DNA of 64,000 nt from Phytoactinopolyspora mesophila (GCF_010122465.1 NZ_WLZY01000007.1:162934-226933); one strand, 5' to 3'. Counted from the first letter of the stretch, positions 34,793 through 44,013 are shown. Notes: generated from the letters alone by a model not told the origin. Numbers and translations are program-made.

Positions 34793-35755
34793 ATGAACCC
34801 GATCATCGCGTTGTTCAAGATCATGGCTATCGTCTCCATGCTGGCCGTTGCCGAGCCGGCCGATGCGACCGGCCGCTGGGTTTACCCGGTCGGACCGCCC
34901 CATGGCCCGGCCGATGTGGCTCGCGGCTTCGATCCGCCTGAGCAGCCATGGGGCGCCGGCCATCGCGGGGTCGACCTGCGGGCGCCCGAGGGCTCCGAGG
35001 TCAGGGCGGGCGGCTCCGGCCGGATCACCTACGCGGGCATGCTGGCAGGGCGCGGTGTCGTGGTGATCGACCATGGCACGCTGCGAACCACATACGAGCC
35101 GGTTGACGCCAGCGTGCGGGTCGGTGCCCGGATCACAGCCGGCGAGCCCATCGGCAGCTTGTCCGCCCGCGGCAGCCATTGCGCTCCGGCGTCGTGTCTT
35201 CATTGGGGCGCGATCCGGGGCAATACCTACGTCGATCCGCTCGATCTGATCAGCGTCCGGGGCACCCGCCTGCTACCCCTCGGCCAACGCGCCATAACGG
35301 AGAAGCCACCTCCACCTCCGGATCCGCCGCCGGTCAGCGGCGAGCTCGGCTGGCCGGTACGTAATCCGTACGTCACCTCGCCGTATGGCCTGCGGACCCA
35401 CCCGATCACCGGTGAGCGCAAGCTGCACGACGGAACCGACTTCCGCGCCCGGTGCGGTACCCCGATCCTGGCCTCGGCCTCCGGCCGGGTGACCGGCGCC
35501 GGGCCGCGAGGTGCTTACGGGTTGCAGGTGAGCCTCGATCACGGACGGATCGGAGACATCACCATGGCGACGTCGTACAGCCACCTGTCCCGCTTCGCGG
35601 TGAGACAGGGCCAAAGCGTGCGGTCCGGCGAGGTGATCGGCTGGTCCGGCAACACCGGGTTGTCTACCGGGTGCCATCTACATTTCATGGTCTACGCCGG
35701 CGGTTCGCTGAGTGATCCGATGACGTGGCTGCCAGCCCGCACGCAAGAGAGGTGA
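34793..35755 (+). CDS. Secreted protein with two tandem M23 (LytM) peptidase-like domains
   Basis: 320 aa. An N-terminal signal-like segment (about 1-26, ending ADA-TG) is followed by a first M23 domain (about 30-165; GHRGVDLRAP and CLHWG), a Pro-rich linker (PPPPPDPPP) and a second M23 domain (about 185-315; LHDGTDFRA and CHLHFMVY). The second has the complete HxxxD...HxH set; the first has LHWG, so its final zinc ligand pair is altered and activity is uncertain. Such proteins cut peptidoglycan cross-links or activate amidases. An M23 gene next to rpsB is usual in actinobacteria; here a peptide ABC operon separates them. Confidence 0.88.
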   Translation: MNPIIALFKIMAIVSMLAVAEPADATGRWVYPVGPPHGPADVARGFDPPEQPWGAGHRGVDLRAPEGSEVRAGGSGRITYAGMLAGRGVVVIDHGTLRTTYEPVDASVRVGARITAGEPIGSLSARGSHCAPASCLHWGAIRGNTYVDPLDLISVRGTRLLPLGQRAITEKPPPPPDPPPVSGELGWPVRNPYVTSPYGLRTHPITGERKLHDGTDFRARCGTPILASASGRVTGAGPRGAYGLQVSLDHGRIGDITMATSYSHLSRFAVRQGQSVRSGEVIGWSGNTGLSTGCHLHFMVYAGGSLSDPMTWLPARTQER

Positions 35756-35840
35756 CCACCCGGGGCCCGCTCCGATTCGGATAAGGGCCATTCCAGTGCC
35801 GAATAGCCACTGCCGCGGGCAGGCCCGGCTTGGCACACTA

Positions 35841-35880
35841 AGAACTCGCGCGAACTGGCGCCCCTATTCGCGCGGGTTCT
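35841..35880. repeat. Hairpin containing the short repeat shared with 44971-44989
   Basis: 14-bp stem AGAACTCGCGCGAA/TTCGCGCGGGTTCT (35841-35854, 35867-35880; one G-T wobble). It contains GGCGCCCCTATTCGCGCGG (35857-35875), an exact inverted match to 44971-44989. It lies between the M23 gene and the SDR gene and may also act as the M23 terminator. Confidence 0.7.
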
Positions 35881-35941
35881 AAGTACTCCTCGGACGAGCG
35901 CTGGGCCCCGTATCCGCTGCACTACCGTCAGGAGACCACGC

Positions 35942-36688
35942 GTGAGCGAACCCCGGACACCTGGCAGAGAATACGAACCTGCTGTTGCCAGCCGGCAGGT
36001 CCTGGTGATCGGCGGCACCAGCGGAATCGGCGCTGCCGTGGCCGAACGGTTCGCCCGCGACGGTGCCGAGGTCACGGTAGCCGGCCTGGACAGCTCGTCG
36101 GTCCCGGAGACGCTCGCCACCAAGGTAGACCTCGCCGAGCTGGACATTCGCGACAACGGCGCCGTCGAGACCTTGATCTCGCGATTCAGCACACTCGACG
36201 TTCTGGTCAACGCCGCGGGCATACTCCAGCGTGATGAGGAATTCCGGCCGGAGGTGTTCAGCGACATCCTGGCGGTCAACCTCACCGGCACCATGCGCGC
36301 CAGCACCGCCGCCCACCCCCTGCTCGCGCAATCGTCCGGCTGCATAGTGAACATCGCGTCCATGCTCAGCTACTTCGGCGGGCCACGGGTACCTGCCTAT
36401 TCCGCGAGCAAGGGTGGGATCGTGCAGCTCACGAAATCCTTCGCCGTCGCCTGGGCGGCTGACGGCGTCCGGGTCAATGCGGTGGCACCCGGCTGGATCC
36501 GGACGAACATGACACGCGAACTCCAAGAGTCACCTGAGGCAGCCGAGCAGATCATCAGACGCACCCCCATGGGTACGTGGGGTGAGGCGGCCGACGTCGC
36601 CGCGGCGGTGGCCTTCCTCGCCGGACCGGACGCCGCCTTCATCACCGGTGCGGTGCTGCCAGTCGACGGCGGGTACCTCGCAACTTGA
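35942..36688 (+). CDS. SDR-family oxidoreductase
   Basis: 248 aa. Cofactor motif GGTSGIGAAVAERF (about 24), NAAG (about 90), catalytic Ser in NIASMLSYFG and YSASKGG (Tyr-x3-Lys, about 150). The cofactor-loop sequence AGLDSS suggests NAD rather than NADP. GTG at 35942 has AGGAGA 6 bp upstream. It lies 52 bp before a DHAP-dioxygenase-like cupin gene on the same strand, with a LysR gene after that; together they look like a small catabolic unit. Confidence 0.88.
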   Translation: MSEPRTPGREYEPAVASRQVLVIGGTSGIGAAVAERFARDGAEVTVAGLDSSSVPETLATKVDLAELDIRDNGAVETLISRFSTLDVLVNAAGILQRDEEFRPEVFSDILAVNLTGTMRASTAAHPLLAQSSGCIVNIASMLSYFGGPRVPAYSASKGGIVQLTKSFAVAWAADGVRVNAVAPGWIRTNMTRELQESPEAAEQIIRRTPMGTWGEAADVAAAVAFLAGPDAAFITGAVLPVDGGYLAT

Positions 36689-36740
36689 CACCTTCCGGCA
36701 GAGCCGCGCGCACGCTGCATAGAAGCTACAGGAGGCAACC

Positions 36741-37238
36741 ATGACAACCGCTCCGCACATCCCATTGTCCAGCGACTATCCCGACGAGATCGCCGTAGCG
36801 GCGCTGCCGGAGGACCCACGGGTGTGGGTCCCACAAGCACCCAACGTGTGGTTCCGCCCGCTCATGCTGAACACGGTGACCGGACAGTGGTGCAACCTGC
36901 TCAAGGTCACCGCCTCGGGAATCGTCTCGCGCCACCGTCACCCCGGCGCGGTCTTCGGCTACGTCCTGAAAGGCCGCTGGCACTACTACGAGCACGAGTG
37001 GGTCGCCGAGGCCGGCCACTTCGTGTACGAGCCTCCTGGCGAGATCCACACTCTCGCGGTGCCGGAAGACTGCGACGAAATGATCACGTTCTTCAACATC
37101 CTCGGCGCGATGGTCTATGTCGACGAAGACGGTCATCAGATCGGCTACGAGGACACTTTCACCAAGATCGACATGTGCCGCGCGCACTACGCTAGTGTCG
37201 GCCTCGGGTCGGACTACGTGGACCAGTTCATCCGCTGA
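36741..37238 (+). CDS. Cupin protein of the 2,4'-dihydroxyacetophenone dioxygenase family
   Basis: 165 aa single cupin. Motif 1 SRHRHPGAVFGYVLKGRWHYYEHE (about 62-85) supplies His and Glu/His metal ligands; motif 2 PPGEIHTLAV (about 100) supplies the last His. Family members are non-haem iron enzymes that cleave the C-C bond beside a hydroxyketone. The true substrate may differ. ATG follows a perfect AGGAGG site (ACAGGAGGCAACC). Flanked by SDR and LysR genes on the same strand. Confidence 0.85.
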   Translation: MTTAPHIPLSSDYPDEIAVAALPEDPRVWVPQAPNVWFRPLMLNTVTGQWCNLLKVTASGIVSRHRHPGAVFGYVLKGRWHYYEHEWVAEAGHFVYEPPGEIHTLAVPEDCDEMITFFNILGAMVYVDEDGHQIGYEDTFTKIDMCRAHYASVGLGSDYVDQFIR

Positions 37239-37370
37239 GTCGAGCATTAGTGCTCGCCGAACTCCGGTGCGACTGATGGCGTAGCCCGTCCGGGTACCAC
37301 GCAGCAGGCCATCGATCCGCGGGAATGTGCCTGTGCGACCTCTTCGAGGAAGGGACGGAGCACTAAACAC

Positions 37371-38306
37371 GTGGATTTCACCAATGCGGACAGCTACCGT
37401 CTCGACTGGATCGTCAGCTTCGTAGCGGTCGTCCACCAGGGCGGATTCTCCGCTGCCGCCAAAGCGCAGTACCGGTCTCAGCCGCGGGTCAGCAGTCATA
37501 TCGGCGACCTCGAACGCGTCGTAGGCGCCAAGCTCTTCGACCGCTCGGTCCATCCACCCGCGCTGACCCCAGAGGGCCGGGCGCTGCTGCCACACGCCGA
37601 GGAGATCCTCAACCGTCTGCAGATCTTCGGCGAGATCGCCGGTGCCGGGACCGAGACGGTTCGCGGCGAGGTCCGGGTCGGCATGTATCCGAGCGTGGCT
37701 GTTGTGCTCTATCCGCCGCTGGTCCAGCAACTGCGCCGGAGCGCTCCGGGGGTGACCACACTGCTCCGCGAGGGCGACACTCTGGCCCTCGAGACCCTGC
37801 TGATCGACGGCGACGTCGACCTTGTGGTGCGCCCAGTGCTGCCGCCCGCTCGCGAGGACCGGCTGGCCTACCGGCAGCTTTGGCGCGAACCGCTGGTCGC
37901 GGTGGTGCCCACCGGTCATCCCCTCTCCCGCGAACCCGCCGTGTCGCTCTCCCAAGTCGCCTCCTTCCCGCTGGTGACCATCGGCGAGCCGACCAGCGGG
38001 GTGCGCCAGTTCGAGACCAACCTCGCCTTCGCCCAGGCCGGCCTGCAGCCGGCTATCGCCTTCCAGACCAACCAGCCGCAGACCCTGGCAGCGCTGGTGC
38101 GCTCCGATCTCGGCATCGGTGTGACCAACTGGCTGGCCATGGCGACCACCGATTGCCACGGCGTCGAGCTCGTCCCGATCACATCGAATGCCGTGGAGCG
38201 CCAGGTTGCGGTGTGGTGGCACAACGCGCGGGTGACCTCCGCGGCGACCTTTCTGGTCCGTGATGCCATCGCTGAACTCCAGCCGCCGCGGCTTCCCTCG
38301 GCCTGA
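37371..38306 (+). CDS. LysR-family transcriptional regulator
   Basis: 311 aa. Winged HTH at about 12-70 (FVAVVHQGGFSAAAKAQYRSQPRVSSHIGDLERVVGAKLFDRS) and a type-2 periplasmic-binding-like effector domain at 95-300. GTG at 37371. It reads in the same direction as the SDR-cupin pair, 132 bp downstream, rather than divergently as most LysR genes do. It is convergent with the recombinase gene. Confidence 0.88.
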   Translation: MDFTNADSYRLDWIVSFVAVVHQGGFSAAAKAQYRSQPRVSSHIGDLERVVGAKLFDRSVHPPALTPEGRALLPHAEEILNRLQIFGEIAGAGTETVRGEVRVGMYPSVAVVLYPPLVQQLRRSAPGVTTLLREGDTLALETLLIDGDVDLVVRPVLPPAREDRLAYRQLWREPLVAVVPTGHPLSREPAVSLSQVASFPLVTIGEPTSGVRQFETNLAFAQAGLQPAIAFQTNQPQTLAALVRSDLGIGVTNWLAMATTDCHGVELVPITSNAVERQVAVWWHNARVTSAATFLVRDAIAELQPPRLPSA

Positions 38307-38381
38307 GCCGTCGGCCGCGCATCCGACAGCCCGCCCGCCGCTTGCTCGCGCGAACCGTCGTGCGCCGCCGCCGAGCGCGAG

Positions 38382-39344
38382 TCAAGCGCGAGGGTGAGCC
38401 TGCCGGTACGCCTTACGCAAGCGGTCCACCGACACGTGGGTGTACACCTGGGTGGTCCCCAGCGACGCGTGCCCGAGGAGCTCCTGCACCATTCTCAGAT
38501 CCGCACCACCTTCGAGCACATGGGTGGCGGCGCTGTGCCGCAGCCCGTGCGGCCCCAGGTCCGGAGCGTCCGGCACCGCTCGCAGACGTTCATGCACAAC
38601 CGTGCGCACCGCCCGCTGATCGATCCTGCGGCCCCGGACGCCGACGAACAACGCCGGCCCGGCTCCCGGCGCCGCCAGTTGCGGGCGGCCTCTGGCGATC
38701 CAGTCCCGAAGCGCGCGCTCCGCGGGCACTCCGTACGGGACCACCCGTTCCCGGCCACCCTTACCGAAGACCCGCACCACCCGCCGGCCGTCGTCGATGT
38801 CGTCGAGGTCGAGCCCGACGAGCTCTCCTACCCGGACCCCGGTCGCATACAGCGTCTCCAGCATGGCGAGGTCCCGCATCGCCACCGGATCTCCCTCGGC
38901 GGTGCCGGCCGCGACGCTCTCGAGCAAGGCACGCGCCTCGGCCGGCCGCAACACCTCGGGCAGGTCTCGCTGTGCTTTCGGTGACGCCAGCCGCACACCT
39001 ACGTCCGCGTCGAGCCGGCCGGTCCGGTAGGCCCACTCGGTGAACACTCGAACCGCCGAAGCCCGGCGCGCGAGCGTGGCCCGGGCTTTGCCCCGCGCGT
39101 GCAACGACGCCAGCCAGCTGCGCAGGACCGTGACATCGATCTCTGCCACTTCGGTGCATCCCATACGCACGGCGTGCCGCAGCATCCCCGCGATGTCGCC
39201 GGTGTAAGCCCGCAGCGTATGTTCGGACCGGCCCCGCTCCGAGCCAAGATGACGGACGAACTCGTCGAGCACGTCGGCCATCGGGGCCGGAAGCTCGTCG
39301 GAGCCGGCCTCGGAACCCGCCGGTTGTTCGCGCCGGTCACTCAC
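38382..39344 (-). CDS. xerC: Site-specific tyrosine recombinase XerC/XerD type
   Basis: 320 aa. N-terminal SAM-like core-binding domain (about 20-105; LDEFVRHLGSERGRSEHTLRAYTGDI) and catalytic domain with Arg in TGVRVGELVGL, Lys in GKGGRERVVP, HGLRHSAATH, GHASLGTTQVYTHV (catalytic Tyr). Length and sequence fit chromosomal XerC, which resolves dimers at dif, and its position between the M23 and dprA regions is the usual actinobacterial one. GTG at 39344 is chosen from family length; MADVLDEF at 39281 is an alternative. Confidence 0.88.
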   Translation of the reverse strand: MSDRREQPAGSEAGSDELPAPMADVLDEFVRHLGSERGRSEHTLRAYTGDIAGMLRHAVRMGCTEVAEIDVTVLRSWLASLHARGKARATLARRASAVRVFTEWAYRTGRLDADVGVRLASPKAQRDLPEVLRPAEARALLESVAAGTAEGDPVAMRDLAMLETLYATGVRVGELVGLDLDDIDDGRRVVRVFGKGGRERVVPYGVPAERALRDWIARGRPQLAAPGAGPALFVGVRGRRIDQRAVRTVVHERLRAVPDAPDLGPHGLRHSAATHVLEGGADLRMVQELLGHASLGTTQVYTHVSVDRLRKAYRQAHPRA

Positions 39345-39390
39345 GTCTACACGGTGTGCCTTTCGTCGCGCCGGGTCAAGGACCGCCACA

Positions 39391-39456
39391 CCTGCCCCAT
39401 GATCATTGGCTTTTATCCCCATGATTACCGGGCGAAAAGCCAATGATCATGGCAGG
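39391..39456. repeat. Palindromic intergenic element (TGATC-ended)
   Basis: A 17-bp perfect stem CATGATCATTGGCTTTT/AAAAGCCAATGATCATG (39398-39414, 39435-39451), extended by CCTGC/GGCAGG with a 2-nt bulge. It overlaps the end of the FAD/Fe-S dehydrogenase gene (stop at 39447) and can terminate that operon. Confidence 0.7.
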
Positions 39457-42332
39457 GAGCGGGCGATTACCTCGGCCAGGTGCAGTGCTCGCCGGCCCGT
39501 CAAGTCCTCGATCTGGGTGCGGCAGCTGAAACCGTCGGCCAGCACCAAGGTTTCCGGTGAAGCCGCCTCGATAGCCGGCACCAGAACCCTGTTGGCCGCG
39601 GCCACGGAGACGTCGTAGTGCCCTCGCTCCATCCCGAAGTTGCCGGCCAGACCGCAGCATCCCGAATCGAGCGTCTGGTTGTCGACGCCGAGTCGGTCCA
39701 GCAACCGTTCGTCATCGGCATGGCCGAACACGGCATGCTGGTGACAGTGCTGTTGTGTGACAGCCGCCGCCTCGACCGTGGGAAACCGCACGTCCGGTGC
39801 GTGTTCGGCGAGGAACCCGGCCAGTGTGTGCACTCGTTGCGGCAATCCGGCCAGCTCGTCGTCGTCGAGCAGTTCCCGGGAATCATGCCGCAACGTCGCC
39901 AGACAGCTGGGCTCGAGACCCACGATCGGCGTGCCCGCTCGCAGCTCCGGGCCGAGCGTGCGCAGCGTGCGCCGGAGGATCCGGCGCGCCACACCCAGCT
40001 GCCCGGTGGAGACCCAGGTCAGCCCGCAGCACACCGGCGCCCTGGGCAGTCTCACGTCGAATCCCGCGTACTCGAGGACGCGCACGGCGGCAACGCCGAT
40101 CTCCGGGGCGAAATGGTTGGTGAATGTGTCCGGCCACAACACAACGGCTGGGCGGGAGTCATCAGGTGAGCGTCCCGATGTGCGACGGGTCGCGCGGCGA
40201 AGTGCCGCCCGCAACGTGCGCCGGGCAAACCGGGGCACCTGACGCTCCGGCGCGATCCCGCCCAGCTTCTTGACCAGGCCGCCCACACCGGGCGCGGCGA
40301 GCAGTGCGTTGGCCGGTCCCGGCGCCAGCGCCGCCAGCCTGGCCAGCAGCGGGAGGAAACCCAGGGTGTAATGACTGGCCGGGCGTAGCCGGCCGGCATA
40401 GTGGTGATGCAGGAACTCCGCCTTGTACGACGCCATGTCGACGTGCACCGGGCAGTCCGACAGGCAACCTTTGCAGGCCAGGCATAAGTCCAGCGCGTCA
40501 CGGACCTCCTCGGAGCGCCAGCCGTCGGTGACGGTCTCGCCCCGCATCATCTCGGACAACAGCCGCGCCCGGCCCCTGGTGGAATGCTCTTCGCGGCCGG
40601 TGACCATATAGCTTGGGCACATGACGCCCGAGGAGGTGTCGATGCACTTTCCCACGCCGACGCATCGACGGGTCGCCGTGGCGAAATCGCCGCCATCGTG
40701 CGGGTATTTCAAGGTGATCGGCAGCTGACGCGTCGGGCCGTCGAAGCGGAGGTCGGCATCGAGCGGCCGCGGCCGCACCAAGTTGCCCGGGTTCAGGACG
40801 TCGCCGGGATCCCAGATCGCCTTGAATTGTTCGAACAGAGCGATCAACTCCGGCGAGTACATTCGCGGCAGCAGCTCGGCCCTGGCCTGGCCGTCGCCGT
40901 GTTCACCGGAAAGCGAACCGCCGTAGGCGACGACGAGGTCGGCCACCTCTTCCATGAACGAACGAAACCCCCGCCGGCCGGCCGGTTCGGTCAGACCGAA
41001 GTCGATCCTCACGTGCACGCAGCCCTCGCCGAAGTGCCCGTAAGGAATGCCCCGTAACCCGTGTGACCGCAGAAGCTCGCGGAAGTCCCGGAGGTACGGA
41101 CCCAGCCGGTGCGGGGGCACCGCGGCGTCTTCCCACCCCGGCCAAGCCTCGGAGCCGTCGGCCATCCTCGTCGCGATGCCCGCGGCCGCCTCCCGGATCG
41201 ACCACAGGCCACGCTGGTCGGCCGGATCGCTCGCGACGACAGTGTTCGCGTCGGTCGAGTGGCGCAGGGCCTCGGCCATCTGCTCGCCCCGCTCCAGCGC
41301 ATCGGCAGCGGTGTCACCGCCGACCTCCACGAACAGCCAGCCACCTCCACGGGGAAGCAGGTCCACGGCGGCCGGGCGCCGGCCACGTGCCAGCAGCGCG
41401 GCGACCAGATCGGCTCCCATGCCCTCGACGGTGAGCGGTCGCAACGGGAGTACCCGCGAAACCGCGTCCGCCGCGGCGATGTCGTCGATGTAACCGGCGA
41501 CCACGAGAGTCCGCGCGGCCGGTGCTCGTACGAGCCGAAGCGTCGCCTCCGCGACCACCGCGCAGGTGCCTTCCGTTCCGACCAGTGCGCGGGCGAGATT
41601 GCCCTCGTTCTCCGGCAACAACTGATCCAGGGCGTAGCCCGAGACGCGGCGGGGCAAGTCAGGGTAGCCCTGCCGGAGCAGAGCGAGGTTGGATGCGACC
41701 AGTTCCTGGATTCGCCGATGAATCTCCCCGGCCCGGCCCGGCTCAGCGGCCTGCCGGAAGCGTTGCTCGGCGGTTGTCGGCCCGGCGTGCAGCCGTGCTC
41801 CGTCGGCGGTCAGCACGTCGAGCGAGATGACATTGTCGGCGGTGCGGCCCCACGCCACCGAATGCGACCCGCACGCGTCGTTGCCGATCATGCCGCCGAT
41901 GGTGCACCGGCTGTGGGTGGAAGGGTCGGGGCCGAAAACAAGCGAATGCTCGGCCGCGGCGGACTGAAGCGTGTCGAGGACCACTCCGGGCTGTACGCGC
42001 GCTGTCTTGGCGTCGGGATCGATCTCGAGCACGCGATTCAGGTAACGGCTGAAGTCGACGACCACACCACGCCCGAGCGCTTGGCCGCCGATGCTGGTGC
42101 CCGCCCCCCGTGCGGTCACCGGCACGCCGTGCTCGCGGCTCAGCCGGAGCACGGCGTCGAGGTCTTCCGGATCTTTCGGAAACACCACGGCCAGCGGCAC
42201 GTGCCGGTAGTTCGAAGCGTCCATGCTGTACGTGGCCCGGGCGGTCACGCCGTCGTCGACATCACCAGCGGTCTTTTCTCGCAGAGCGACGACGAACCGG
42301 CGGGTGTCGCCGGGGGAAGCAACTTCGCTCAT
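39447..42332 (-). CDS. FAD- and Fe-S-containing 2-hydroxyacid dehydrogenase (GlcD-GlcF fused; D-2-hydroxyglutarate or D-lactate)
   Basis: 961 aa. FAD_binding_4 domain at about 40-270 (PVTARGAGTSIGGQALG), FAD-oxidase C-terminal domain at about 290-540, a ferredoxin-like region with CVGVGKCIDTSSGVMCPSY (about 585) and CLACKGCLSDCP (about 640), and two CCG modules near the end (VCCGLTWVSTGQLG and SGCCGLAGNFGMERG). This is the YdiJ/Dld-type fusion that oxidises a D-2-hydroxyacid and feeds electrons to a membrane carrier. Which acid cannot be read from sequence. The upstream hydroxyacid-oxoacid transhydrogenase, which makes D-2-hydroxyglutarate, makes that the favoured substrate. It overlaps the zinc-ribbon gene by 4 bp. 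Confidence 0.87.
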   Translation of the reverse strand: MSEVASPGDTRRFVVALREKTAGDVDDGVTARATYSMDASNYRHVPLAVVFPKDPEDLDAVLRLSREHGVPVTARGAGTSIGGQALGRGVVVDFSRYLNRVLEIDPDAKTARVQPGVVLDTLQSAAAEHSLVFGPDPSTHSRCTIGGMIGNDACGSHSVAWGRTADNVISLDVLTADGARLHAGPTTAEQRFRQAAEPGRAGEIHRRIQELVASNLALLRQGYPDLPRRVSGYALDQLLPENEGNLARALVGTEGTCAVVAEATLRLVRAPAARTLVVAGYIDDIAAADAVSRVLPLRPLTVEGMGADLVAALLARGRRPAAVDLLPRGGGWLFVEVGGDTAADALERGEQMAEALRHSTDANTVVASDPADQRGLWSIREAAAGIATRMADGSEAWPGWEDAAVPPHRLGPYLRDFRELLRSHGLRGIPYGHFGEGCVHVRIDFGLTEPAGRRGFRSFMEEVADLVVAYGGSLSGEHGDGQARAELLPRMYSPELIALFEQFKAIWDPGDVLNPGNLVRPRPLDADLRFDGPTRQLPITLKYPHDGGDFATATRRCVGVGKCIDTSSGVMCPSYMVTGREEHSTRGRARLLSEMMRGETVTDGWRSEEVRDALDLCLACKGCLSDCPVHVDMASYKAEFLHHHYAGRLRPASHYTLGFLPLLARLAALAPGPANALLAAPGVGGLVKKLGGIAPERQVPRFARRTLRAALRRATRRTSGRSPDDSRPAVVLWPDTFTNHFAPEIGVAAVRVLEYAGFDVRLPRAPVCCGLTWVSTGQLGVARRILRRTLRTLGPELRAGTPIVGLEPSCLATLRHDSRELLDDDELAGLPQRVHTLAGFLAEHAPDVRFPTVEAAAVTQQHCHQHAVFGHADDERLLDRLGVDNQTLDSGCCGLAGNFGMERGHYDVSVAAANRVLVPAIEAASPETLVLADGFSCRTQIEDLTGRRALHLAEVIARSLP

Positions 42333-42715
42333 GCGTTGGCTGCCCCGCCGTCTCCCTTCGTCGGCAGAATGTCCCCGGCTCGAAGCGGCGCGCCTGCGAA
42401 TCTTCCCTCATGGGCCAGTACCGGACGGCGGTCACCAGCCAGCTCCGGGTACTTCTCCTCGAGCTTCTCACGCTGCGACAGCTGACGATGCCAATGACGC
42501 AACGTCTCCCGGTCGCCCTGACGGGTGCCTAGCCAGCTCTTGGGCGCATCGTCGCGGCTTCGCCCGGCGCTGGCGGTCCCGCCGAGCCGGACCGCCGATG
42601 GACGGCGCCGGGTGGGGCCGCCGCAGCCGGGGCAGTCCGGCGACGGGCCGTCGGCAGACCGGACGAGCATCTCGAAGCGGTTTCCACACTCGCAGGTGTA
42701 GTCGTAGATCGGCAT
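42329..42715 (-). CDS. FmdB-like zinc-ribbon protein
   Basis: 128 aa. The N-terminus MPIYDYTCECGNRFE and CPGCGG (two Cys pairs) form the FmdB/regulatory zinc ribbon. The remainder is charged and without known domain (LSQREKLEEKYPELAGDRRPVL). FmdB proteins are often linked to amidase or catabolic operons, and their role is poorly defined. It lies 10 bp after the transhydrogenase gene and overlaps the dehydrogenase by 4 bp, so it is translated with both. Confidence 0.8.
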   Translation of the reverse strand: MPIYDYTCECGNRFEMLVRSADGPSPDCPGCGGPTRRRPSAVRLGGTASAGRSRDDAPKSWLGTRQGDRETLRHWHRQLSQREKLEEKYPELAGDRRPVLAHEGRFAGAPLRAGDILPTKGDGGAANA

Positions 42716-42725
42716 GAGCGCCCTC

Positions 42726-44003
42726 TCACCAGTTTTCGATCGACTCATGGAAGATGGCGGCCACGTGTTCATCCTGCACCTCACGGGGCGCGACCGCCAG
42801 CAGCCGCTGCTGCTTCATGGTGCCATCCACCAGGTCCGGGATATCAGCCTCGGTGTACCCCACCTCGCCGATACCGTTCGGGAACCCGATGTCTCGCATC
42901 AACGACGACAGCGCGGCGGGTAGTTGATCTCGGGGGTCGGTGCCGGTGCCGGTCCCAGGATCAAGCAATCGAGCCGCTCGCAGATGCTTGCCAGGGTCGG
43001 TGGGGAAGGTGAACCGGAAGGTGGCCGGCGCGGTCAACGCCACCGACTCGCCGTGCGGAACCATAGCCTCGTCCTGGGGATAGTTTCGCGGGCGATACTC
43101 ACGGACCCGTCCCGCGATGGGATAGGCACAGGCATGCGGGATGTGTACGCCGGCGTTACCGAAGCCCATACCGGCATACGTCGCAGCCAGCATCATGTCG
43201 GTGCGGGCGTCGAGGTCGCCGCCGTTGAGCACCGCCTTCCGGAACGACCGGGCGAGCAGCACCAACGCCTGCTCGGTCCACGCGTCGGAGATCGGATTGG
43301 ACCCGCAATAGGCGACCCTCGTTTCGGGACGGTGCCGCGCGAAGGAATGGAAAGGGCGTGCGGTGAACGACTCGAGCGCGTGGCAGGTCACGTCCATCCC
43401 GCTCGCGGCGGTGACCTCCGGTGGCATGCTCAGCGTGAGCAACGGGTCCACGACGGCCATCGTGGGACGCAGCCTCGGATGGCTGATACCGGACTTCACC
43501 TTCAGCTCCAGGAAGTCCATGATGCAGACCGGCGTGGTCTCCGATCCGGTTCCCGCCGTGGTGGGCACCGCGACCAGCGGTTTCAATGGGCCAGGCGGTG
43601 CCAGCCCGCGCCCGATGGGTTTGTTGACGTAGTCCAGCAGATCGGCCGGATAGGTGGTCAGTAGGTTGATGGCCTTGGCGGTGTCGATGGCCGACCCGCC
43701 GCCCACCGCGATGAACCCATCCCACGTGCTGCCCCGCACCGCCTGTACAGCGGCGACGATGCTCGCGTCGGTGGGCTCCACATGCACGTCGTCGTAGACC
43801 TCCACGCTGAGCCCGCCGGCCGTGGCGGCGTCGGCAACACGTTGCGGCACCCCGCTGGCGGCGACGCCGGCGTCGGTCACGATCAACACCCGGCTCGCCC
43901 CGAGCTGGGCCAGGTCCCAGCCGATTTCGTCGACCGCGCCCACTCCGAACTTCAGCGGCGTGCCACCCCACGTGAACACGGTCTCGTGCAGGTACTCGGT
44001 CAC
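42726..44003 (-). CDS. Hydroxyacid-oxoacid transhydrogenase (ADHFE1/HOT-type iron alcohol dehydrogenase)
   Basis: 425 aa group III iron-dependent alcohol dehydrogenase. The N-terminal NAD motif is VGGGSAIDTAKA. Many segments match the HOT subfamily specifically rather than generic Fe-ADHs: PLKPLVAVPTTAGTGSETT, LKVKSGISHPRLRPTMAVVDP, GMDVTCHALESFTARPF, GSNPISDAWT, GFGNAGVHIPHACAYPI (metal His). HOT oxidises 4-hydroxybutyrate to succinate semialdehyde while reducing 2-oxoglutarate to D-2-hydroxyglutarate, using tightly bound NAD. The gene lies 10 bp downstream of a lactonase that could supply 4-hydroxybutyrate, and upstream of a dehydrogenase that could reoxidise D-2-hydroxyglutarate. The subfamily call is strong; in vivo substrate is inferred. 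Confidence 0.85.
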   Translation of the reverse strand: MTEYLHETVFTWGGTPLKFGVGAVDEIGWDLAQLGASRVLIVTDAGVAASGVPQRVADAATAGGLSVEVYDDVHVEPTDASIVAAVQAVRGSTWDGFIAVGGGSAIDTAKAINLLTTYPADLLDYVNKPIGRGLAPPGPLKPLVAVPTTAGTGSETTPVCIMDFLELKVKSGISHPRLRPTMAVVDPLLTLSMPPEVTAASGMDVTCHALESFTARPFHSFARHRPETRVAYCGSNPISDAWTEQALVLLARSFRKAVLNGGDLDARTDMMLAATYAGMGFGNAGVHIPHACAYPIAGRVREYRPRNYPQDEAMVPHGESVALTAPATFRFTFPTDPGKHLRAARLLDPGTGTGTDPRDQLPAALSSLMRDIGFPNGIGEVGYTEADIPDLVDGTMKQQRLLAVAPREVQDEHVAAIFHESIENW

Positions 44004-44013
44004 GGCGCCGCCC

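Noticed and set aside
36726-38222. A 498-codon open frame on the minus strand
   Set aside because: It runs antisense across the cupin and LysR genes, both of which have complete motifs and ribosome sites.
38382-39344. Tyrosine recombinase as the integrase of a mobile island
   Set aside because: Size, motifs and position match chromosomal XerC in actinobacteria; no att duplication or tRNA gene adjoins it.
41109-42485. A 458-codon plus-strand open frame
   Set aside because: Antisense of the FAD/Fe-S dehydrogenase, which has clear FAD and Cys motifs.
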